Shown one piece after another: positions 18,401-25,923 of a stretch of DNA of 64,000 nt. Below the pieces are notes generated by a model. The model saw only the letters and a list, made by a program, of their open reading frames with translations. It searched no databases and was not told the DNA's origin. The stretch comes from Prevotella sp. (lineage in GTDB: Bacteria > Bacteroidota > Bacteroidia > Bacteroidales > Bacteroidaceae): positions 62,001-126,000 of the forward strand of contig JAFPWS010000059.1 in assembly GCA_017412705.1 (NCBI GenBank). The letters run 5' to 3'. Each line of letters starts with the position of its first letter. The stretch's first letter is position 1. The position numbers and the translations under genes are program-made.

Positions 18401-19171
18401 ATGGATTCACGCCGCAGCAAGACCAAGTTCGTGCTGCTTACTGATGGTGTGCTGACCCAGCAGGACATGACCGACCAGAACATCACGCTGGGTGCCGACG
18501 ATTATCTGGCTAAGCCATTTAATATCCAAGAAGCTGTCATGCGCTTCAACAAGCTGATGGGTCTTGGTCCTATTGATATTGATGCCAACACCATTGAAGG
18601 CCGGGAGACACGCAGGCTGGAGAGCCGTAATGCCAGTATGACAACTGCTACCTTTAACTACGACGATGAGGGTACAGCAACCAAGCAGTCTGCACCTCAG
18701 GATGGAGAGCCAACCATAGCTCCTCACGAGGAAGAAGCCAAACCGTTGGACAACGCTCCTGCCACTACCTCACAGGGTAGCATGCTCATGCAGCAGTACT
18801 ATGGCGACAACACCATTGGCGACTACTCGATGAGCAATGCAATGGACCAGCAGCTCATGCGTAATATTGAGCAGTTCGTGCTCCAGAACATGAGCCGGGG
18901 ACAGATCAGTCTTGAAGAGATGGCCAGTGCCATGGGTATGGGTCGTGTACCGTTCTACCATAAGGTACGTGCCATTACCACCAAGACACCTGCCGAGATT
19001 GTCCGCGAGCTGCGTCTGAAGCATGCTTGTACGCTGCTCGTCAGCACCAATATCAATATGAGTGAGCTGGCTGTCAACATTGGTTTCCAGACAGCAGAGA
19101 ACTTTGCCAGCATCTTCAAGGAGAAGTTTGGCATGACTCCGTTGGAGTATCGTCTGAAGTATAAGAAATAA
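15404..19171 (+). CDS. HTCS-like sensor/AraC regulator lacking kinase catalytic domain and phospho-residues
   Basis: A 1255-residue membrane protein with the outline of a hybrid two-component system. An N-terminal membrane segment (7-25) is followed by a periplasmic double-propeller sensor with repeated GYVWFGT / GNIWIGTDQSG / GLIWIGTREGL units, a Y_Y_Y module (about 700-780), a transmembrane helix (WWVSWWMLTIYVIFAIVALA), then the cytoplasmic part. In place of the HisKA box SHELRTPL there is SDDLRQPM, so the His is D834. I see no HATPase_c N-, G1- or G2-box before the receiver-like domain (about 930-1050). The usual phospho-Asp of that receiver is K983 (DLVVCKQDMDYMTG). The C-terminal AraC helix-turn-helix is intact. 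It likely signals by conformation, not phosphotransfer. It follows kdsD by 18 bp and precedes cls by 2 bp. Confidence 0.85.
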   Translation: MNKLKRILLIFMLALPLAAAAVYLFKTLDARNGLISSQINCILKDQRGYVWFGTPAGLYRFDGYTFKNFQSNSQDGSSLPDSYIISLQEMLDGNLWIETSAGFCVYHPQSESFERDLKQTYASMGIDGRPNVVYLDKHKNFWASIPNKGVIAYNMQQQTSYAFAYTNDAHGIPQGNICSISECRDGTILVYEDGRLVCCDIMRQQQTVWQTDVIAQQRLRKTKSLKVFADQMDNIWLYGQGTLMVYNKNANTWNTSIGDQLGLSSISVDHSVNGMAGDRSGNIWIGTDQSGLIRTNVNNHEMEYVQPRSINDNHATEEHTAIQSVYVDDTDLLWVGTEKSGVAYYGNNIYKFASLLNGDITAIAQTNDSTIWYGTGSRGIIGYSGPLASTKVSCMAATPDGSLWVGSKQNGLTRIQNGSSKFYSAARDSARTLIDDHINALCCDKAGNLWIATNGGLQVYNPKMNSFSAYTRENGMLNTNNITSLFYGKNNNMLIGTSEGLIILNLSTREKKVLTGNSSNIVTFTNNYITQVYEDSRGLIWIGTREGLNILNLVNDELSHLTEKDGLCNNSICGIAEDKNHNVWVSTSNGISRVVIQRNHEDGTFNYGLYNYSVYDGLQSNEFNMGAITTRNDGVVLFGGLYGVNWEHQGNKDDQESLPRVMLTQLFVGEEEILTGHEYGGRVLLTQALNESSKLELANSQNNITIKFAAGNYNQGERLQFMYWMEGLDHDWRNGDALLHGVRFQDLSSGTYTLHVKAVSANGAVSNQERTLEITVDRPWWVSWWMLTIYVIFAIVALAIWRYGYKKAKKVWKSKRTVIDELKRQREEIKLTSDDLRQPMARMTTIIGNLAMKEESMEGREQLNSLHFQLLQVITRISEMQSTLENPERKAESTAKDKMELNDRGEVAMISNTSTKELTAEIKPLKFDTQAKKFSVVFIDSNHEFLNFINAHLREVYDFHIYDNIKAALPDIEMLDADLVVCKQDMDYMTGSELCNQFKMDSRRSKTKFVLLTDGVLTQQDMTDQNITLGADDYLAKPFNIQEAVMRFNKLMGLGPIDIDANTIEGRETRRLESRNASMTTATFNYDDEGTATKQSAPQDGEPTIAPHEEEAKPLDNAPATTSQGSMLMQQYYGDNTIGDYSMSNAMDQQLMRNIEQFVLQNMSRGQISLEEMASAMGMGRVPFYHKVRAITTKTPAEIVRELRLKHACTLLVSTNINMSELAVNIGFQTAENFASIFKEKFGMTPLEYRLKYKK

Positions 19172-19173
19172 TC

Positions 19174-20433
19174 ATGTTTCGGACATTCCTCCTAACCGTC
19201 ATTTCTGTCATATCACTATCAGCGGGCGCCCAATCGAGCGACTCGCTGATTGTGCAGACCCTACGCGAGAGCGGAGTCCGCTTCTCGCACGACAACAGCG
19301 TAACCCTGCTCCTGTCAGGCCAGCAGAAGTTCGACGACATGTTCAAGGCTATCCGTCAGGCCAAGAGCAGTATCCACCTCGAATACTTTAATTTCCGCAA
19401 CGACTCCATCGCATCACTCCTGTTTGACATTCTAAGGGAGAAGCGCCGCGAGGGTGTCGAGGTGCGTGCTATGTTCGACGGTTTTGGCAACGACTCCAAC
19501 AACCAGCCGCTGAAAAAGTACCATCTGAAGGCTCTACGTGCTGACAGCATCGAAATTGTAGAGTACTCCCCTATTCGCTTTCCGTGGGTTAACCACATCT
19601 TTGGACGCGACCACCGTAAGATTGTGGTCATCGACGGAAAGATAGCCTACACAGGAGGCATGAACGTGGCTGACTATTATATAAAAGGCACGGAACAGGT
19701 TGGCGAGTGGCGCGACATGCACTGCCGCATAGAGGGCGATGCCGTCAACGACCTTCAAAGCATCTTCCTGCGTATCTGGAACCGTACCACTCACCAGAAC
19801 ATCAGCGGCATGAAGTACTACCGCGGCGGCACTCCTACCGTCTTCGAGGGTCTGAAGCCTGACACGACGCACACCAAAGGACGCAAGACGATTGGCATCA
19901 TCAACCGTGAGCCCCACGTGACGCCTAAAATCATGCGTACCTTTTATATTAATGCCATCAACCAGGCCAAGGACTCCATCCATATCATCAACCCTTACTT
20001 CACCCTTATCCCTACTGTGACCAGGGCCCTGACACGTGCCATCCGTCGCGGTGTCAAGGTTGAGATTATGCTGTCGTCCAAGAGCGACATCCCCCTAACG
20101 CCTGACTGCGCGCTCTACCAAGCTCACAAGCTGATGAAGCGAGGCGCCAAGGTATGGCTTTACAAACCGGGCTTCCACCATTCCAAGATTATGATGGTCG
20201 ACGGACTGTACTGCACAGTAGGCAGTACCAACCTCGATGCCCGCAGCCTGAAGTGCGACTTCGAGGAGAATGCCGTCATCGTCGACCCAGCCACCACCAA
20301 GGAGTTGGACGACATGTTCTGGCGCGACAAGCAGAAGAGCTTTGAGCTCACAGAGCAGTCGTGGGACGAGTTCCGTACAGGCTGGCAGAAGTTCCGCGGA
20401 TGGTTTGCCCACCTGCTACAGCCTTTCCTCTAA
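19174..20433 (+). CDS. Phospholipase D-family cardiolipin synthase
   Basis: A 419-residue PLD-superfamily enzyme that probably joins two phosphatidylglycerols into cardiolipin. Two HKD motifs are present: HRKIVVIDGKIAYTGGMN and HHSKIMMVDGLYCTVGSTN. Other family motifs are SIHLEYFNFRND and INPYFTLIP. Bacterial ClsA usually starts with two transmembrane helices; here there is only one short signal-like segment (MFRTFLLTVISVISLSAGAQ), so the enzyme may be periplasmic or anchored by a single helix. It starts 2 bp after the HTCS-like gene, implying co-expression. Confidence 0.87.
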   Translation: MFRTFLLTVISVISLSAGAQSSDSLIVQTLRESGVRFSHDNSVTLLLSGQQKFDDMFKAIRQAKSSIHLEYFNFRNDSIASLLFDILREKRREGVEVRAMFDGFGNDSNNQPLKKYHLKALRADSIEIVEYSPIRFPWVNHIFGRDHRKIVVIDGKIAYTGGMNVADYYIKGTEQVGEWRDMHCRIEGDAVNDLQSIFLRIWNRTTHQNISGMKYYRGGTPTVFEGLKPDTTHTKGRKTIGIINREPHVTPKIMRTFYINAINQAKDSIHIINPYFTLIPTVTRALTRAIRRGVKVEIMLSSKSDIPLTPDCALYQAHKLMKRGAKVWLYKPGFHHSKIMMVDGLYCTVGSTNLDARSLKCDFEENAVIVDPATTKELDDMFWRDKQKSFELTEQSWDEFRTGWQKFRGWFAHLLQPFL

Positions 20434-20459
20434 TATCCTAAGATTGTTTTTTTGATGCT

Positions 20460-22598
20460 TCAGCTCAACACCAGGGCTTTCATCATCATGATATCCGTAG
20501 GGCTGACACCATGCTCTATCAGCAGGGGTTCCTCGTTGAACAACAGGTCAATATTGCCATCCTCCAGCTTCACATGCTCCTTGAAACACCGGGCAGCCTC
20601 GGTGATGTTTCCCTCCAACCACAGGCAATAGGCCATGTTCAGGAAGTCGTCACTCGAAGGATGCTCCTGTGCTGTCAGCTCACGATACAGCTTCTCGGCC
20701 TGTTCCAGTTTGCCGTCACAGGTCAGCGCCCACGCCAGTGCCCTGCTCACCTGTATGTTCTCCGGGTGTTCGTAGTTCAGCTGGAACAATAGCCGCTGGG
20801 CCTCCTCATACTCCTTCAGTTCCACCAGACACACAGCCTTATTCAGCATATAGCCCGTCTTGCCCGGATACAGCAACAGCAAGCGGTCGTAATCTCCCAA
20901 TGCCACATCAACCTCTCCATGGCTGAAAGCCCTTCGTGCACGGCCTACCAATGCCCGCTCGTTGTCAGGCTCCAGCTCCAAGGCCTTGTCGTACTGTTCC
21001 GTCCACAGGTAGAATTGCACATCACGCAGCTCCTTTGGCAGCGTGCCCAGCAATTGGAGAGCCGAATCCCTCAGTTTCTGCTTCATCAGCATGGCCACCA
21101 CCTCGCGTTTGTATTCATCAAGGGGCGTACGCTTAAACACTTCCGAGGTAAAGAACATACACATGCCCAGCTCCCCCTTCGTCGTGTCAAACGGGTTGCA
21201 CAACGCACTCCTGTTGGGGAACAGCCGGAAGAAGCGATAAAGGTCCATCAGGTAGATACGGCGCATATAGGCTGGCGACTGCTGCTCCACGGGTTCCAGC
21301 TCCGCCATTTGTGCCTCGCCCCGCCTCATCATCTCGCGCATATTGGCAGGCAGGGTTCCTATCAGCTGTTGGAAGGCCATGACAAAGGAGTATTTGTCGC
21401 TGTTACAGAACGGTCCCCGCTGCATCATCTGCTCGACGAAATGCCTGGCGTCCAGCTTCTCCACGAACTGGGCAATGTCAGGATGTTGCAGATAAAAGGG
21501 CACCAGCCAGTTGCTGATGTCATAGAAGAAGGGGAAACGTTTCATCTGCGAGAATCCTCCGAAGTAGACGTCCGAGCCTTGCTTCTGCATATCCATCATG
21601 CGTTGGAACGATGCTTCCAGCTTTTCCATCCGCTGCTCTGCGGCATCAGGATGCAGAATATCTTCCAGCGAGTCCTCGTCTACCTCCTGAATGCCGTTCT
21701 GCGTCAGTCGGAACGAGCTGTTCTTCAACAAGTCAGGCATAATCTCCTGCTGTATAGTCGTCGTATCCTTCTCGGCATTCAGCGTATATACCAGCTGCAT
21801 CTGCAGCTCTGTCAGCTCACGACAAGCCTTCTTCGACTGCAACAAGTCCATAACGAGCTGCCGCTGTTCAGGATAGACGTGCAGCATGTGGTCGTCCAAG
21901 CCCAAGACCCAGCCCACCAGAGCCCGCTGTCTGACCTCCTCGTCTTGCGACGACTGGTAGACATTGACCAGCAAGCGGAACTTGACCATGTCAAAGCGGT
22001 TCATCAATGATAAGGTAATGGCCGACACCAGCAACTGCTGGTCATTCGTATCTACCGTAGGCGACAGCAGCAGTTCCTCCATGCCTCGCTCTATGCCCCC
22101 TGTCCAGATGTGCGACGTCAGTATGTAGTTGAACAGGGCATTCATCTGTTCCTGATGCTTTTTATAGAGAGCCAGGCTCTTCTCCTTGCGCATGTGGGCA
22201 GGTTCCAGCTCCAGCATGGCCACCTCGCTGACAAAGCCCTCCATCTCCTGTCGGATGGCATCCAGCGACCAGCTGCGCCCAGACTGGCGGGTCTGGCTAT
22301 ACAAGCCCTGGAGATACGACGATGCTGCCCGGTGTCTGTGAATGGCAATGTTGGCACAGAGCACATACGCCCGTTGCAGCAGACGCAGGTATTGCTCCTC
22401 CATCTGCGAGTCCTTGGCTCCATGCTGCCAATAGTCAGCCATCAGCTGATAGTCCGTCTTCAGCGTGTCCAGCTTCTCTTTGGTCTGCGGATGGGGCCAC
22501 GCTGCCAAATAGGTCTCTGCTTCAGCAATGGCTAATCCAACGTTCCCTCCCGTCAACTGGGCAAAGACGCGCTCCAATGAAATATCCAGCGTTCCCAT
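20460..22598 (-). CDS. Tetratricopeptide-repeat protein
   Basis: A 712-residue, probably cytoplasmic helical protein without signal peptide. TPR units are clearest in the C-terminal third (about 525-690): KALELEPDNERALVGRARRA, GDYDRLLLLYPGKTGYMLNK, AQRLLFQLNYEHPENIQVSR and KLYRELTAQEHP. The N-terminal half is helical and rich in charged residues but unassigned. Its start lies 5 bp beyond the stop of the upstream lipoprotein gene, so they form an operon. No enzymatic motif is seen; a scaffold or regulatory role is the default for such proteins. Confidence 0.75.
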   Translation of the reverse strand: MGTLDISLERVFAQLTGGNVGLAIAEAETYLAAWPHPQTKEKLDTLKTDYQLMADYWQHGAKDSQMEEQYLRLLQRAYVLCANIAIHRHRAASSYLQGLYSQTRQSGRSWSLDAIRQEMEGFVSEVAMLELEPAHMRKEKSLALYKKHQEQMNALFNYILTSHIWTGGIERGMEELLLSPTVDTNDQQLLVSAITLSLMNRFDMVKFRLLVNVYQSSQDEEVRQRALVGWVLGLDDHMLHVYPEQRQLVMDLLQSKKACRELTELQMQLVYTLNAEKDTTTIQQEIMPDLLKNSSFRLTQNGIQEVDEDSLEDILHPDAAEQRMEKLEASFQRMMDMQKQGSDVYFGGFSQMKRFPFFYDISNWLVPFYLQHPDIAQFVEKLDARHFVEQMMQRGPFCNSDKYSFVMAFQQLIGTLPANMREMMRRGEAQMAELEPVEQQSPAYMRRIYLMDLYRFFRLFPNRSALCNPFDTTKGELGMCMFFTSEVFKRTPLDEYKREVVAMLMKQKLRDSALQLLGTLPKELRDVQFYLWTEQYDKALELEPDNERALVGRARRAFSHGEVDVALGDYDRLLLLYPGKTGYMLNKAVCLVELKEYEEAQRLLFQLNYEHPENIQVSRALAWALTCDGKLEQAEKLYRELTAQEHPSSDDFLNMAYCLWLEGNITEAARCFKEHVKLEDGNIDLLFNEEPLLIEHGVSPTDIMMMKALVLS

Positions 22599-22603
22599 AT
22601 CGG

Positions 22604-23602
22604 TTACCTCTTCTTTTTGCCTTTTGCCTTTTTGGTCTTCTTGCCTTTCTCCTTCTCCTTACCGGCATCCTTTGCCTTTGTCTTCTCCGGACCCAGCCAT
22701 TTCTCCACGACGGCAATATCCTCCTCTCGTGGACCCTGGGCATGTCCGAACTTCAGCTTGTCGGGTACCGAGTCAGCTACGTTGCCCTTCAGCTTGCAGT
22801 AGTCCTTGATGAGCCCCTTGTAATGGCGCACACCATGTTTGTTGATGGAGTCGCACGCCTGGTTATAAGCCTCAACAAAGAGCTTCAGCTGCAGGCTGCG
22901 GGCCTGGCGCTGCATCTCCTTCTCGCGAAAGACGAGCACACCCAAGAGCAGGTTTTCCTTCTGTGTATCATAGACGACATTATGCTTTAGCATCCTTGCC
23001 GCCGTAGCCTGAGGCTCCGACAGCCATAGGGCATCCATCTCGTTGTTCTGCAACATCAGCAGCCTGACGCTCAGGTCGTTGATCTGCACCTTGAACACAC
23101 GGTCCTTATCCAACTTCACCGAGTCGATGACGCGGTCCGTCAGCAGGTCTGTGGCCGAGAAGCGCGTCATGGCCACCATCTTGTCGTCCAGCTGTTTCAG
23201 CTGGCGCACACGGGCATTGCGGTTGGCCACCAGCTGCCACTGTGTATTCGTGGCAGCCACATAGCGAATCTTCGTGCCCCGCCGTTCCATGCGCTTGGCA
23301 CGCACCAAGTCGCTGATGGAGCCCTCTACCCTGCCGCGCTCCAATGCCGTGTCACAGTCCATCTGCGCCATAAAGTGCTTCAGGCGCACTCCGCCACGCA
23401 GCGTGTCGAACAGCTGATAGTACTCGGCCACATACAGAGGCAGACAGTCCAGCGTAGGCATGACGGCCACCTTCAGCGCAACCGAATCCTTGCGAGCCGC
23501 CTCACGACGCTGCTGCCTCGTGATGCGTTTCGTCTCTTCGTAACTCTGCCCACACGCTGCCAACAGCAACAGACAGGCTATCAACGATAGTAATTGTTTC
23601 AT
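22604..23602 (-). CDS. Orphan periplasmic-binding-protein-like lipoprotein with Lys-rich tail
   Basis: A 332-residue lipoprotein (signal MKQLLSLIACLLLLAACGQS, lipobox LAAC). Residues about 42-270 resemble NMT1/THI5-type substrate-binding proteins of ABC importers (LKVAVMPTLDCLPLYVAEYY, FMAQMDCDTALERGRVEGSI, MDALWLSEPQATAARML). No permease or ATPase gene is beside it. The last 35 residues are extremely lysine-rich (KEKGKKTKKAKGKKKR), which is unusual for the family and may bind a polyanion. It is followed 5 bp later by the TPR gene. Ligand unknown. Confidence 0.72.
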   Translation of the reverse strand: MKQLLSLIACLLLLAACGQSYEETKRITRQQRREAARKDSVALKVAVMPTLDCLPLYVAEYYQLFDTLRGGVRLKHFMAQMDCDTALERGRVEGSISDLVRAKRMERRGTKIRYVAATNTQWQLVANRNARVRQLKQLDDKMVAMTRFSATDLLTDRVIDSVKLDKDRVFKVQINDLSVRLLMLQNNEMDALWLSEPQATAARMLKHNVVYDTQKENLLLGVLVFREKEMQRQARSLQLKLFVEAYNQACDSINKHGVRHYKGLIKDYCKLKGNVADSVPDKLKFGHAQGPREEDIAVVEKWLGPEKTKAKDAGKEKEKGKKTKKAKGKKKR

Positions 23603-23611
23603 ATTTCAGCT

Positions 23612-23620
23612 GCAAAAGTA
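23612..23620 (-). promoter_or_regulatory. -7 box (TACTTTTGC) for the lipoprotein-TPR operon
   Basis: Minus-strand TAnnTTTGC, 10 bp upstream of the lipoprotein ATG. Confidence 0.65.
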
Positions 23621-23652
23621 CAAATAAATTTTGTAACGCAGAAAATTATTCG

Positions 23653-23661
23653 TAACTTTGT
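23653..23661 (+). promoter_or_regulatory. -7 box (TAACTTTGT) for radA
   Basis: Plus-strand match to TAnnTTTG, with TTTG about 22 bp upstream (near 23629) as a possible -33 element. It sits 8 bp before the radA ATG and supports the chosen start. Confidence 0.7.
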
Positions 23662-23668
23662 GCCTGAT

Positions 23669-25081
23669 ATGGCAAAAGACAAGACAATGTACGTCTGCGA
23701 GAACTGCGGACACGAGTCAGCGAAATGGATTGGGAAGTGCCCTGCCTGCGGGCAGTGGAACACGTTCAAGGAGATTAAAGCCTCACCCCAACCCCTCTCC
23801 AAAAGGCGAGGGGCTCTTGGCACCAGCGACACGATATCCGGCAGAGGACGCGATGCCGCCAAGGTGCTGCGCCTGCGCGACATCTCAGCCCACGACGATC
23901 CCCGCATTGACATGCACGATGCCGAGCTGAATCGCGTCTTAGGCGGCGGACTCGTCCCTGGCAGCATCGTATTGTTAGGCGGCGAGCCGGGCATCGGCAA
24001 GTCCACCCTCACCCTCCAAACCATGCTAAACCTCACCAATGACCAGTCGTCAGCAACCAAAAAGGTGCTCTACGTCAGCGGCGAGGAGAGCGCCCACCAG
24101 CTGAAGATGCGTGCTACACGTATCTTATCTGCAGACCCGGAAAACTTTCTCATCCTCTGCGAAAACTCTCTGGAGACCATCTTCGACCACATCAAGGAAG
24201 TCCAGCCCGACTTGGTAGTCATCGACTCCATACAAACCATCTCTACCGAGGATGTAGAGTCCAGCGCAGGCTCCATTGCCCAGGTGCGCGAGTGTGCCTC
24301 TGCCCTGCTCCGCTTCGCCAAGACCTCAGGTGTGCCCGTCATCCTCATTGGCCACATCACAAAAGAGGGCACGCTGGCCGGTCCGAAAATCTTGGAGCAT
24401 ATCGTCGATACCGTCATCCAGTTCGAGGGCGACCAGCACTATATGTACCGCATCCTGCGCAGCATCAAGAACCGCTTCGGCTCCACCTCCGAGCTGGGCA
24501 TCTACGAGATGCAGCAGACGGGACTGCGCCAGGTGTCGAACCCCTCGGAGCTGCTGCTCACCGAAGACCACGACGGACTCTCGGGCGTGGCCATCTCCAG
24601 CGCCATCGAGGGCGTGCGCCCCTTCCTCGTCGAGACGCAGGCCCTGGTCAGCAGCGCAGCATATGGCACTCCACAGCGCTCCGCCACAGGTTTCGACCAG
24701 CGACGGCTGAACATGCTGCTGGCTGTTCTCGAGAAGCGCGTGGGCTTCAAGCTGATGCAGAAGGACGTGTTTCTCAACATCGCCGGAGGGCTGCGCGTCA
24801 CCGATATGGCCATGGACCTCAGCGTCATTGCAGCCGTGCTCAGCAGCAATGTCGACACCCCCATCGAGGAAGGCTGGTGCATGGCCGGCGAGGTAGGACT
24901 CTCCGGCGAGGTGCGCCCCATTGCCCGCATCGAGCAACGCATCTCTGAAGCTGAGAAGTTAGGTTTCCAGCACATCATCATCCCCAAGTACAACCTGTCG
25001 GGCTTGAATCGTAAGAAATTCAAGATTGAGCTTGTACCCGTCCGTAAGGTTGAAGAAGCATTGCGTGCCCTATTTGGTTGA
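23669..25081 (+). CDS. radA: DNA repair protein RadA (branch migration ATPase)
   Basis: A 470-residue cytoplasmic RecA-like helicase that processes recombination intermediates. The N-terminal C4 zinc finger is CENCGHESAKWIGKCPACGQ. The Walker A box is LGGEPGIGKSTL, Walker B is LVVIDSIQT, and the RadA-specific KNRFGSTSE motif is present. The C-terminal Lon-protease-like domain (LRVTDMAMDLSVIAAVLSSN, GEVGLSGEVRPIARIEQR) is complete. The start at 23669 follows the -7 box; the upstream in-frame extension is rejected. The linker after the zinc finger contains an in-frame GC-rich palindromic element (KASPQPLSKRRGALG), a member of the family also found in GH31 and GH127. Confidence 0.95.
   Translation: MAKDKTMYVCENCGHESAKWIGKCPACGQWNTFKEIKASPQPLSKRRGALGTSDTISGRGRDAAKVLRLRDISAHDDPRIDMHDAELNRVLGGGLVPGSIVLLGGEPGIGKSTLTLQTMLNLTNDQSSATKKVLYVSGEESAHQLKMRATRILSADPENFLILCENSLETIFDHIKEVQPDLVVIDSIQTISTEDVESSAGSIAQVRECASALLRFAKTSGVPVILIGHITKEGTLAGPKILEHIVDTVIQFEGDQHYMYRILRSIKNRFGSTSELGIYEMQQTGLRQVSNPSELLLTEDHDGLSGVAISSAIEGVRPFLVETQALVSSAAYGTPQRSATGFDQRRLNMLLAVLEKRVGFKLMQKDVFLNIAGGLRVTDMAMDLSVIAAVLSSNVDTPIEEGWCMAGEVGLSGEVRPIARIEQRISEAEKLGFQHIIIPKYNLSGLNRKKFKIELVPVRKVEEALRALFG
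23780..23814 (+). repeat. GC-rich palindromic element (A-arm type) inside radA
   Basis: The segment gcctcaccccaacccctctc continues through a short loop into ggcgaggggc, a C-rich run followed by a G-rich partner. It matches the A arm of the 111-bp elements in layout and keeps the radA frame open in the variable linker after the zinc finger. Confidence 0.7.
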
Positions 25082-25118
25082 CAAAAAACCAGAATCGACC
25101 GTGCGCTCGCAGATATGA

Positions 25119-25152
25119 GGGCGCCCGCCAGCAAATATAAGGGCGGGCGCCC
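25119..25152. repeat. Perfect 11-bp GC-rich inverted repeat in the radA-queC gap
   Basis: gggcgcccgcc (25119-25129) pairs with ggcgggcgccc (25142-25152) around a 12-nt AT-rich loop. A further GC palindrome (ggcggccgcc) follows. It lacks a T run on either side, so a simple terminator is doubtful. Confidence 0.8.
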
Positions 25153-25193
25153 GAATTGGCGAGGGCGGCCGCCCGAATCTGGTCATCTCCCTG

Positions 25194-25260
25194 CAAAGTC
25201 CCTCTTTGGACGGTTCAAAGTCCCTCTTTGGACGGTTCCGAATCCCTCTTTGCTCGGACT
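25194..25260. repeat. 22-bp tandem repeat, two exact units and one diverged
   Basis: The unit caaagtccctctttggacgg tt is repeated exactly at 25194-25215 and 25216-25237, with a diverged third copy up to 25260. Each contains gtcc...ggac, so each can form a small hairpin. They lie between the convergent radA and queC genes. Confidence 0.82.
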
Positions 25261-25267
25261 TCAATTT

Positions 25268-25921
25268 CTACAGACCGTACTCCGTCTTGTCGTCGATGCC
25301 CGCCTCGGCAAAGGCTTCGCGACGCTCTACGCAGGTGCCACACTTGCCACAATGCTTCTCGCCACCCTTGTAGCACGACCAAGTCTTCGCATAGTCAACG
25401 CCTAAAATCTTGCCCTTCCGGGCAATGTCTGCTTTCGTTATGTTCGTATAAGGCGAGCGCAGACACACTTTTACAAAGGTGCCTGCCTGTGCAGCCTGAT
25501 TGAATGCATCTACAAACTGCGGAGTACAATCCGGATAGATGGTATGGTCGCCCCCATGATTCGCCATCATCACATACTTCAGACCATTGCTTTCTGCTAT
25601 ACCTACCGCAATAGACAGCATGATGCCATTGCGGAAGGGCACCACCGTCGACTTCATATTCTCGTCAGCATAGTGTCCCTCAGGAATCTCCTCCCCACCC
25701 TCCAGCAGAGAGCTCTTAAAGTATTTCGTCATGAAGTCCAAGGGAATTGTTATATGCTTGATACCCAGCTGTTCACAATGCAAACGCGCGAAAGGAATCT
25801 CACGCGCATTATGCTTAGAGCCATAGTCGAACGAGATGGCCAAGGCTATACGCTCCTGCTCATCATATAATAAGGTGACAGAGTCCACGCCACCGCTTAA
25901 TATCAAAACCGAATCTTTCAT
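25268..25921 (-). CDS. queC: 7-cyano-7-deazaguanine (preQ0) synthase
   Basis: A 217-residue cytoplasmic ATP-dependent enzyme that turns 7-carboxy-7-deazaguanine and ammonia into preQ0 for queuosine. The PP-loop is LILSGGVDSVTLLYDEQ near the N-terminus. The zinc-binding cluster is SCYKGGEKHCGKCGTCVERR near the C-terminus. The start at 25921 was chosen because MKDSVLILSGG is the conserved beginning; the upstream in-frame extension overlaps the next gene. A truncated second copy of its first 45 codons lies at 31048-31182. Confidence 0.95.
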   Translation of the reverse strand: MKDSVLILSGGVDSVTLLYDEQERIALAISFDYGSKHNAREIPFARLHCEQLGIKHITIPLDFMTKYFKSSLLEGGEEIPEGHYADENMKSTVVPFRNGIMLSIAVGIAESNGLKYVMMANHGGDHTIYPDCTPQFVDAFNQAAQAGTFVKVCLRSPYTNITKADIARKGKILGVDYAKTWSCYKGGEKHCGKCGTCVERREAFAEAGIDDKTEYGL

Positions 25922-25923
25922 AA

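Noticed and set aside
20919..22010. Plus-strand ORF of 363 aa
   Set aside because: Antisense to the TPR gene; Leu/His/Gln-rich shadow protein with no family features.
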